Origin: Bdellovibrionales bacterium
GTDB lineage: Bacteria > Myxococcota > XYA12-FULL-58-9 > SYDY01
Reading direction: 5' to 3'
Assembly (NCBI GenBank): GCA_005801425.1
Contig: SYDY01000121.1
Span: 1 to 64,000 of the forward strand
Length of the DNA: 64,000 nucleotides
In this document: positions 28,734-35,513 of the stretch, in pieces
Numbering within the stretch: position 1 is the first letter of the stretch
Layout of the letters: the number at the start of each line of letters is the position of its first letter
The notes under the pieces: model-generated
The model's database searches: none
The model's input: the letters and a program-made list of their open reading frames with translations, nothing else
Told to the model about the DNA's origin: nothing
Translations under genes and position numbers: made by a program

Positions 28734-28790
28734 GGCATGTATGCCAATGATTGTTAATGGACGATTAAAACATACCAATTCTCATTGGCA
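28734..28790. promoter_or_regulatory. inverted repeats between RHH gene and ATPase operon, candidate operator
   Basis: A palindrome GGCATGTATGCC (28734-28745) overlaps the first arm of a longer inverted repeat, TGCCAATGA (28742-28750) and TCATTGGCA (28782-28790), nine perfect bases per arm with 31 bases between. It lies in the intergenic region of two divergent units, one of which encodes an RHH-type protein. Confidence 0.55.
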
Positions 28791-28880
28791 CCTGACAATG
28801 CGGATCGACTCTCAAGAAAAAATAACAAAAAATGACATTCTCTTGACGCGCTGCATGGAACCGTGGCGTGATAGGCCCGC

Positions 28881-29969
28881 ATGAAACGACTCCGCGAACT
28901 CGAAACGCATGCCACGGCTGCCTGCGCAGACGTGGGGTTGATCGGTCGCGATCTTGTTGCATCTGTAGTGCCTCATATCGTCAGTGGTTTGCTCCTACGC
29001 AGGGGCTCAGACATTGTTCACATTCAAGGCGATGTGGGATCAGGAAAAACACGCCTCGCCCATGCATGCCATCGCGCCATGGTACGAACTTTTGGTGAGC
29101 CACGAACTGTTATTGATGCCATTGAACAAAAAGCGCATGACAACGGTACAGGGCTTCTTTTTGATCATGTCACAGAACTTGAATCAATCCATCAGCATCG
29201 CGTGATCACGGCACTTGATGCATTTGAGCGTCATACCGCCGAAACTCCATCAAACGCAGCCTTGTGTTTGCTCACATCCTCGGTACCCGAGCACGGTGAG
29301 CCTTGCAAAATAACGGGAAGGGCGGCCGCGCACATCGTGATCCCGCCTCTCCATGAACGCAGCAACGACGCTGCAAGCATCGCCCAACACATTGCCATGG
29401 AAACCGCGCAGCATATCGCCACCCAGGATTTTGCGGGGCTCACACGTCAAGCACAACAAGATGTCGTTGCCGCGGTAACACAAGCCAAAGTCACCAACGT
29501 ACGAACATTGCGTACGGCAATCCGTGAAGCCATGTTTCAACGCGAAGCGACGGGTGCTGCTTCCGATGTTCTTGATAGCATGGCCTTGATGCCCACACTT
29601 GAACGTCACTTTGCATTCAATGAGACAAGCCGCCATGTCCATGAATTGCATGCGCTGCGCGGGCCCCATTCACCCACCGAACACATGCAATCGGTGGCCA
29701 CACTGCACGACATTCCAGCCGAGGCATTGGAAGAACTGTGTCATGGGGTTCAAGGCATTATCAACGGGATGGACGAACCCTCGCGTTCCTACAAAAATAT
29801 TGTTGAACGAACCAATCGCATGTCAAAGATTGCTTTGTGGTTGCTGAGTGGTGCACAAACACAAGCCCAATTTCGACGATTTTTTGGTTCCACAGGCGTC
29901 ACCATGCCACCCAAAAGTGTCGCCCATCAAATTTACCACGAAGTGTTTCCGGAGCAGCGCGCACCATGA
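28881..29969 (+). CDS. P-loop ATPase (AAA+-like), 362 aa
   Basis: A 362-residue ATPase of uncertain family. Walker A is GDVGSGKT (50-57) after a beta strand (DIVHIQ), and GLLFDHV near residue 95 is a Walker B candidate with Asp. LCLLTSSVP near 130 is in the sensor 1 position. An all-helical C-terminal region (VRTLRTAIREAMFQREATG onward, to AHQIYHEVFPEQ) follows. The N-terminal part resembles the central domain of bacterial enhancer-binding proteins but lacks the GAFTGA loop, so it is not a normal sigma54 activator. It is the first gene of an apparent three-gene operon: its stop overlaps the next start (ATGA). The role is unknown. Confidence 0.72.
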   Translation: MKRLRELETHATAACADVGLIGRDLVASVVPHIVSGLLLRRGSDIVHIQGDVGSGKTRLAHACHRAMVRTFGEPRTVIDAIEQKAHDNGTGLLFDHVTELESIHQHRVITALDAFERHTAETPSNAALCLLTSSVPEHGEPCKITGRAAAHIVIPPLHERSNDAASIAQHIAMETAQHIATQDFAGLTRQAQQDVVAAVTQAKVTNVRTLRTAIREAMFQREATGAASDVLDSMALMPTLERHFAFNETSRHVHELHALRGPHSPTEHMQSVATLHDIPAEALEELCHGVQGIINGMDEPSRSYKNIVERTNRMSKIALWLLSGAQTQAQFRRFFGSTGVTMPPKSVAHQIYHEVFPEQRAP

Positions 29970-30688
29970 CAACCTCCGGATCCATGGTTATTCAAACAGA
30001 GGCCGGTTACGATCTCATTCGTGCCCATTTCGATTTAATTTTAGAGCTGCAAGCCACACCTCTCCCGGTTCAAACCGTTGCGGATCGCATCAAAGACAAC
30101 ATCACATTACAAAGACTTATCAAACACGGCATTTTGCGCCAAGATCGAGGAAAAATTACTGCGGCAAACGCCGTAATATCTCAGTGGCGTCGTGAAGGCA
30201 TGGTGGCATTTCTTGAAAAATATGTATTGCCGGCCATACGGGCCAACTTACATAATGTGAGTTATACCCATGCAACACTTTTAGAATTATCCATGCCTGC
30301 AGCAGAAATCGGCCTGGTACGTGAAGGTACCATCGCTGCATTGCTTAATGATTTAGCCTCCATCCCCGAAGCAATCGATGAAAAGGCATCCACAGCACGC
30401 CTCACGATCAGTCTAGTGGGCGCGACCACATCACTGCCCCCTGGTGAGGACAGCGAACGCTTTGCACAGCTTGTTCGTGCTGCATGCGAACAGCGCTCCA
30501 TGAACCCCACGCCCAGCACCGCTGTTCTCACGCAATTTGATTGTCTTGCTGACATAGAACGGTACCATGCCACGCTGTCACGTGCCCAAGAATTCTGTGA
30601 TGCCCTTGACTCGAAGTGGAAAAACAACGACCAAAGTAATTTTCACCTTCTCGTCACAACCCACTGGCAACAAACATGCGGAAATTAA
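29966..30688 (+). CDS. hypothetical protein, 240 aa, coupled to the ATPase gene
   Basis: Not recognised. The ATG at 29966 overlaps the stop of the ATPase gene as ATGA, implying translational coupling; GGAG lies 11 bases upstream. The 240-residue product is soluble. Residues 15-75 (YDLIRAHFDLILELQATPLPVQTVADRIKDNITLQRLIKHGILR) resemble a winged-helix-like or helical bundle start. The C-terminal half has an alpha/beta pattern (ARLTISLVGATTSLP, FAQLVRAACEQR, ERYHATLSRAQEFCDAL). It probably works with the ATPase. The 3' end overlaps the small secreted protein gene by 13 bases. Confidence 0.7.
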   Translation: MTTSGSMVIQTEAGYDLIRAHFDLILELQATPLPVQTVADRIKDNITLQRLIKHGILRQDRGKITAANAVISQWRREGMVAFLEKYVLPAIRANLHNVSYTHATLLELSMPAAEIGLVREGTIAALLNDLASIPEAIDEKASTARLTISLVGATTSLPPGEDSERFAQLVRAACEQRSMNPTPSTAVLTQFDCLADIERYHATLSRAQEFCDALDSKWKNNDQSNFHLLVTTHWQQTCGN

Positions 30689-30930
30689 TCTTCACCACCG
30701 CGATCACACTCATCCTGTCATCCACCGCACAGGCTGGTGGCGTTATCACCGACGGCAAGTGCAAGAGTTACTATCAACCGGGCTGTGGCTACGACGGATA
30801 TCGCGATGAATCATTGTACGACGACGATGAATGGGAATTGTTCATTTTACTTTGGTACTGGTTTTATTCCCATCAGCCCCAGCCAACAACTGACGATGGC
30901 AATCAATCAGAATGTGGATCAAAGAAGTAA
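30676..30930 (+). CDS. small secreted protein, 84 aa
   Basis: An 84-residue exported protein. The signal peptide MRKLIFTTAITLILSSTAQA has a clear AQA cleavage site. The mature 64 residues have two Cys early (GKCKSYYQPGC), an acidic patch (YRDESLYDDDEWE), a hydrophobic aromatic stretch (LFILLWYWFY) and a hydrophilic tail with one Cys. The start overlaps the preceding gene, making it third in the operon, and the end overlaps the convergent folK by 28 bases. No function can be assigned. Confidence 0.62.
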   Translation: MRKLIFTTAITLILSSTAQAGGVITDGKCKSYYQPGCGYDGYRDESLYDDDEWELFILLWYWFYSHQPQPTTDDGNQSECGSKK

Positions 30931-31337
30931 TCAGGCACAAGCTCTCTCAATGGTATAAGCACAAACAAACGTTCATGCATCGCGGGATGTGGGATCGTAA
31001 GCCTGGGATGGTTGATCACCTCATCCCCATACAACAAGATGTCCAAATCGAGTGTACGCGGTGCCCAACGCTTATCGCGCACGCGACCATGCTTCTGCTC
31101 GATCAAAAGCAAGATATCCAAGAGTTCAAGCGCTGAGAGATCTGTCTGAACTTCGGCCACTGCATTTAAAAAATCGGGGCCTGGTGGAGACCCGGGCAAA
31201 ACAAGCGCTTCGGTTTGGTGAATGGAAGAGATGCGAACAACAGCAATACCATGCTCTTGCAACATACGCAGCCCCGATGCAAAGGCGGATCGTACATCCC
31301 CCACATTGCCGCCCAATGCGATGTACGCGGTGACCAT
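30903..31337 (-). CDS. folK: 2-amino-4-hydroxy-6-hydroxymethyldihydropteridine pyrophosphokinase
   Basis: Transfers pyrophosphate from ATP to 6-hydroxymethyl-dihydropterin in folate synthesis. The 144-residue product has the family marks YIALGGNVGDV at the start, TEALVLPGSPPGPDFLNAVAEV, and the catalytic RDKRWAPRTLDLDILLYG (RW-x-PR-x-x-DLD-x-D). HPRLTIPHPAMHERLFVLIPL follows. The start ATG at 31337 shares its A with the TGA of dapB, so the two are coupled. Length is near the usual 155-160 residues. Confidence 0.96.
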   Translation of the reverse strand: MVTAYIALGGNVGDVRSAFASGLRMLQEHGIAVVRISSIHQTEALVLPGSPPGPDFLNAVAEVQTDLSALELLDILLLIEQKHGRVRDKRWAPRTLDLDILLYGDEVINHPRLTIPHPAMHERLFVLIPLRELVPDYFFDPHSD

Positions 31338-32119
31338 CAATCGTTACCAGCCAACACATCACGCATGCTGTATAGCCCCGGCGTTCGGCCTAAAAGCCAG
31401 CGTGCGGCCCTAAGTGCGCCTGCAGCGAAAATATCGCCACTTGAACTGCGATGGGTAATTTCCAAACGTTCACCATCACCTAGAAAAAATACGGTATGAT
31501 CGCCACTGGCATCGCCACCACGCATCGGCGCATAACCGAGCTCGGACGACTGGCGTGCTTCTGTATGCTGGCAACGGTCAAGCACATCATGCACATCAGG
31601 GCGACCTGCTTTGACCGCACGGCCAAGCGCAAGACCTGTACCGCTGGGCGCATCGCGTTTGTGACGATGATGGATCTCACTGATCTCCACATCAAATGGC
31701 ACGCCCAAACGTGCAGCCGCGAGTTCTACAAGTTCGAGCATCACGTTGACACCGGTACTTAAATTGGCCGCCTGCACCACTGCGCAGCGTTCCGCAAGCG
31801 ATCGTATCGTTAGGTTATCGGATGCAGACATGCCCGTAGAAGCAAGCACGTAGCCCGTACCATGGGCCGCACAAAGCGCCGCCACAGAGGACACAGCCGC
31901 TGGTGCTGTAAAATCAATGACCACATCGGCTTTGGGTATCACGACTTCGGCGTGCTCAATCACAAGGCCACCTTCGATGCGATCACCAAGACGTTCTTCG
32001 CGATCGATACCGCCCACCACCACAATGTCCGTCGACTCTGCCGCCAAACGCAACACACGACCGCCCATGCGTCCTGTCGCACCCAAAACAGCAAGTCCAC
32101 AACGTTTTTTATTGTTCAC
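31337..32119 (-). CDS. dapB: 4-hydroxy-tetrahydrodipicolinate reductase
   Basis: Lysine and diaminopimelate synthesis step. The 260-residue product begins MNNKKRCGLAVLGATGRMGGRV, with GATGRMGG as the nucleotide-binding loop; DVVIDFTAP and ASTGMSAS follow. The catalytic and substrate segment is EISEIHHRHKRDAPSGTGL, with His-His and Lys as in the family. The start is a GTG at 32119 with AAGGA ten bases upstream; reading further upstream to an alternative start runs through a REP-like palindrome and is not credible. It precedes folK with overlapping stop/start and follows lat by 40 bases. Confidence 0.95.
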   Translation of the reverse strand: MNNKKRCGLAVLGATGRMGGRVLRLAAESTDIVVVGGIDREERLGDRIEGGLVIEHAEVVIPKADVVIDFTAPAAVSSVAALCAAHGTGYVLASTGMSASDNLTIRSLAERCAVVQAANLSTGVNVMLELVELAAARLGVPFDVEISEIHHRHKRDAPSGTGLALGRAVKAGRPDVHDVLDRCQHTEARQSSELGYAPMRGGDASGDHTVFFLGDGERLEITHRSSSGDIFAAGALRAARWLLGRTPGLYSMRDVLAGND

Positions 32120-32139
32120 GACCAAATCATCCTTACAAA

Positions 32140-32164
32140 GGGCGGTTCGCGAACCGCCCCTACA
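32140..32164 (-). repeat. REP-like palindrome GGGCGGTTCGCGAACCGCCC with TGTAG head
   Basis: A perfect 20-base palindrome at 32140-32159 next to CCTACA, read on the minus strand as TGTAGG-palindrome. The TAG stop of lat is inside the element head, and it lies upstream of dapB. Near-identical copies occur at 61696 and 62741. Confidence 0.75.
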
Positions 32165-33467
32165 TATGACCCAAGGCAGCATCGAGCTGTGCACCTGCAC
32201 GCCCCACGGCATCGGCTGTAACATCCAACGCGGGCCGGAGCCGAATACTGCGTTCACCACAGGGTAAAATCAATAACTTAAGCTCAAAACACGCATCAAT
32301 CAGGCGATTGCGTTCATCGATAGACGGCATATCAAAGGCTGTCCACAGGCCACGACCACGTACCCCGGTGATCTGCGCGTGTTCGTCGGCCAATTCACCC
32401 AACACATCCACAAGATAGGCCCCCATGGTGGCTGCATTGTCGAGCAAACGTTCTTCAACAACAATATCAATCACACGATCGCATCGCACCATGTCCACCA
32501 AATCACCACCAAACGTACTTGAAATACGCGATGGGATTTTGAACACCGAATCGACATCGTCAATACGATCCGTGGCCGCAAAACCACATACCTGGGTTTT
32601 TTTACCAAATACCATGAGATCGGGTTTCACATCATGGTTCATCCAATCCCACCAGCGCCCCGTCGCGCCAAAACCGGTTTGGATCTCATCAAAAATTAAA
32701 ATCACTTCGCGTTCGTCACAAATCATACGCAATGCACGTAAAAATTCGGAACGGAAATAATTATCACCACCTTCGCCTTGAATAGGTTCGATGATGATGG
32801 CCGCAATCTCATGATTTGCTTCATCAAGTACACGGTGAATTTCCGCAAGCGCTTGTTTTTCGCGCTGCTCTACATCGCGTTTGGCAGCATCATCAAAAGG
32901 AAAACCCATACGAGGCGCTTCAACTTTTGGCCATTTAAAACGGGGAAAATAATCAACCTTGCGACGATCGAATGGATCGGTGATCGACAAAGCGTAACCC
33001 GTTCGTCCATGAAATGCGCGACTAAAATAAAGTATCTGATTGCCTTTATCGCCACGCCCTGCTGCAATATTTTTACGATGCTTCCAATCAAATGCAGTTT
33101 TCAACGCATTTTCGACCGCAGGCCCGCCGCCTTCAATCAAAAATAAATGTTTGAATGCGCCTTGCAATGCAGTTTCGCAAAAGTTTTTTACAAATCGCGC
33201 ATAATGGGTGGTGTATACATCGCAGTTGGCAAGTTTGTGGCGCGATACCTCGTCAAGACGCGCGGAAAATGCCGCATCATGCAATCCTGGATGATTGAAG
33301 CCTACAGGCCGTGCTGCAAAAAAACCAAAAAAATCGAGAAATTCAGTATTGGTTTTGGCATCGTAAAGGTACGAACCATGACTTTTGGATAAATCGCACA
33401 CAATCGGCATACCATCGGCAAGTACATATTGCTCAAGGATCGGCCATACCTCGGATACTTTTGTCAT
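32160..33467 (-). CDS. lat: L-lysine 6-transaminase
   Basis: A class III PLP aminotransferase that moves the epsilon-amino group of lysine to 2-oxoglutarate, giving piperideine-6-carboxylate. The 435-residue product has the Lat-type N terminus (DGMPIVCDLSKSHGSYLYD, DFFGFFAARPVGFNHP), LIEGGGPAVENALKTAFDWKHRKN, IIEPIQGEGGDNYF, the PLP-binding IFDEIQTGFGATG, and the Schiff-base lysine in LMVFGKKTQVCGFA. GKKTQVCG is diagnostic of this family over ornithine aminotransferases. The last residues and TAG stop come from a REP-like element. It sits between an MFS gene and dapB in a minus-strand run. Confidence 0.93.
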   Translation of the reverse strand: MTKVSEVWPILEQYVLADGMPIVCDLSKSHGSYLYDAKTNTEFLDFFGFFAARPVGFNHPGLHDAAFSARLDEVSRHKLANCDVYTTHYARFVKNFCETALQGAFKHLFLIEGGGPAVENALKTAFDWKHRKNIAAGRGDKGNQILYFSRAFHGRTGYALSITDPFDRRKVDYFPRFKWPKVEAPRMGFPFDDAAKRDVEQREKQALAEIHRVLDEANHEIAAIIIEPIQGEGGDNYFRSEFLRALRMICDEREVILIFDEIQTGFGATGRWWDWMNHDVKPDLMVFGKKTQVCGFAATDRIDDVDSVFKIPSRISSTFGGDLVDMVRCDRVIDIVVEERLLDNAATMGAYLVDVLGELADEHAQITGVRGRGLWTAFDMPSIDERNRLIDACFELKLLILPCGERSIRLRPALDVTADAVGRAGAQLDAALGHM

Positions 33468-33497
33468 TGGTTTCCCCCACCCATAACGCGCGCGCCA

Positions 33498-34721
33498 TCA
33501 CACCGACGGCGCATCAACATGCTGCTCTCGCACCATCATCGGCTGCGGCGCTCCTTGCAATGCCCACGGACTCGCAAGCCATGCAAGTACCATCAGCCCG
33601 CCGCCAAGCCACAATGGCCAATTTTCATTGCCCATATCAAATAAGAACCCGGCAACCATAGGCCCCAAACAACGGGCCAACGCCGAAAGCGATTGCGCTG
33701 TCCCCATGACCATACCCTGATTTTGATTGTCTGCAGAACGTGAAATCAAACTGTTAAGCGCCGGGCCTTGCAAGCCCTGACCTACCGCAAAAAGCGTCAC
33801 GAACAACACCATAACATGCCAATCGCCTGCGGGAGTCCACGGAATAAGTACCATGCCCAAGGCCGTCGCAAGCAATCCCGTTTTTAAAATCACGTGTTCA
33901 CCAAAACGGCGGGTAAGCACCCGCGTGAAGCCGCCTTGAAGCAACACCATAATCAGGCCCATATAACCAAACACCCAGCCGCATTCTCTGACATCAAAAC
34001 CAACGCGTTGATAGGCAAACAGTACAAACGCCATTTCAAGCATGGAGAACGCAAACACCGCGCTGAACAACAGCATTACCAAGGGACGTGCACGTCCTCC
34101 TCTTCGCAAGATATCCAATCGTGCTCGCAAGGATGTGACCGTTGATCTCTCCCTATTTTCGGCGGTCCGCGTTTCTGGAAGCCAAAGAAACGCACCAATC
34201 AAATTGCATACCGCAAGAAGTGCCGCAACCGCGCCAGGTCCGCTATAACCGAGTGTACTTGCCTGAGCACCAATCAAAGGCCCCAGCACAAAACCCAACC
34301 CAAATGCCGCACCGACAATCCCCATACCGCGTGCACGATCTTTTTCTGGGGTAATATCGGCCACGTAAGCATTTGCGACAGAAATATTGGCAGTGCACAT
34401 GCCGGAGATCAAACGTGACGCCAAGATCCATCCATAGCTATCGGCAAGCGCAAGCACCGTCAGAGACAACACGTTTCCAGCAATCGACACGAGCAGCACA
34501 GGACGACGCCCAACCACATCCGACAAACGTCCCCAAAGCGGCGCGCAGATGAATTGCATCAACGAATAGGCTGCCATCAGAAAACCAATCTGACGGCCAT
34601 TGGCACCGAAATGCTTGGCATACAACGACAAGAGCGGCACAATCATGCCGAAGCCGATTAAGTCGATGGTGATCGTGAGAAATACGAGCATCAACGCTCG
34701 TTTGCGTGCTACCGCATCCAT
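33498..34721 (-). CDS. MFS transporter, TetA/Bcr-like 12-TM
   Basis: A 407-residue major facilitator with about 12 membrane helices. The first helix is LMLVFLTITIDLIGFGMIVPLLSLYA (D-x-x-GFG-x-x-x-P as in TetA-type drug exporters), then the loop GRLSDVVGRRPVLL (motif A), and RLISGMCTANISVANAYVADITPEKDRARGMG, typical of the same branch. The second half repeats the pattern with GGFTRVLTRRFGEHV. The substrate could be a drug or metabolite. The ATG follows the queE stop TAG with no gap (TAGATG), so the two are one transcript. Confidence 0.9.
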   Translation of the reverse strand: MDAVARKRALMLVFLTITIDLIGFGMIVPLLSLYAKHFGANGRQIGFLMAAYSLMQFICAPLWGRLSDVVGRRPVLLVSIAGNVLSLTVLALADSYGWILASRLISGMCTANISVANAYVADITPEKDRARGMGIVGAAFGLGFVLGPLIGAQASTLGYSGPGAVAALLAVCNLIGAFLWLPETRTAENRERSTVTSLRARLDILRRGGRARPLVMLLFSAVFAFSMLEMAFVLFAYQRVGFDVRECGWVFGYMGLIMVLLQGGFTRVLTRRFGEHVILKTGLLATALGMVLIPWTPAGDWHVMVLFVTLFAVGQGLQGPALNSLISRSADNQNQGMVMGTAQSLSALARCLGPMVAGFLFDMGNENWPLWLGGGLMVLAWLASPWALQGAPQPMMVREQHVDAPSV

Positions 34722-35426
34722 CTAAACTCCTCTTCGATCGGGTTCCCAAATATACTTGTGCATCTGGATCTGCATACGTGCGGGCACGGTATCTTCCACC
34801 ATCCACGCCGCCAAGTCCTTTTCGGCAAGTTTTCCAAAAACCGTTCCCATGAGAACGGTACAGCGCGAGGAGATCTCATATGTTTCCATGAGAACCCGCG
34901 ACCACAGATAATCCGTACGATCGCCGATCACGAATTTCACCTCGTCATGAGGACGGAGATCTTTCAAATTTTCGTAGCGATTAGAAGAAACTTCCCCGCT
35001 GGAAGGTGTTTTCATATCAACAATACGGCATACCCGAGGATCCACCGACTCAATCGGCAAACTTCCACTGGTTTCAAGCAGCACCTGAAGACCGCAATCG
35101 CACATGGCAGACATCAGTGGAAAAATTCCGGCCTGCAACAACGGTTCGCCTCCGGTCAATTCCACGAGCGGAAGACCAAACGACAGCACCTTTTCCATGA
35201 TGGCATCGGGCGTCATCCACGAACCATGATTAAAAGCATGGGCCGTATCGCAATAACCACAGCGCAAATGGCACGCAGTGGTTCGTACAAAAACACACGG
35301 ACGACCCGCGTGCGTCGACTCACCTTGTACCGAGGCATAGATCTCGTGGATCCGAAGAGCACCCGCAGGTCCATCTTGAAGGGGCCGCAAGCGTTTTTGT
35401 CTTTGGGCTTCTGGTGTTAATGACAT
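34722..35426 (-). CDS. queE: 7-carboxy-7-deazaguanine synthase (radical SAM)
   Basis: Radical SAM enzyme of queuosine/deazaguanine synthesis. The 234-residue product has SVQGESTHAGRPCVFVRTTACHLRCGYCDTAHAFN, with the CxxxCxxC cluster motif as C-HLR-C-GY-C. LTGGEPLLQ and LLETSGSLPIESV follow, as in QueE. The ATG at 35426 is used rather than an in-frame GTG nine bases upstream. It heads the run queE-MFS-lat-dapB-folK. Other queuosine genes are not visible. Confidence 0.94.
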   Translation of the reverse strand: MSLTPEAQRQKRLRPLQDGPAGALRIHEIYASVQGESTHAGRPCVFVRTTACHLRCGYCDTAHAFNHGSWMTPDAIMEKVLSFGLPLVELTGGEPLLQAGIFPLMSAMCDCGLQVLLETSGSLPIESVDPRVCRIVDMKTPSSGEVSSNRYENLKDLRPHDEVKFVIGDRTDYLWSRVLMETYEISSRCTVLMGTVFGKLAEKDLAAWMVEDTVPARMQIQMHKYIWEPDRRGV

Positions 35427-35485
35427 CGTAACCACGGGATAGCACAGACATGCTTCTTCATAGGAGGCCTAAAAAAGAGTGCTTT

Positions 35486-35505
35486 GCAGCCACCTTGCGG
35501 CTACA
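35486..35505 (-). repeat. REP-like element with GTAG head
   Basis: Minus strand: TGTAGCCGCAAGGTGGCTGC, with a small AGCC/GGCT hairpin. It has the same TGTAG head as the other copies. It lies between queE and the divergent NlpC/P60 gene, eight bases before the chosen ATG of the latter. Confidence 0.4.
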
Positions 35506-35513
35506 TATGGAAC

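Noticed and set aside
31337-32260. Extended dapB start at 32260
   Set aside because: The extra 47 codons run through a REP-like palindrome and part of lat; the GTG at 32119 with AAGGA gives normal length.
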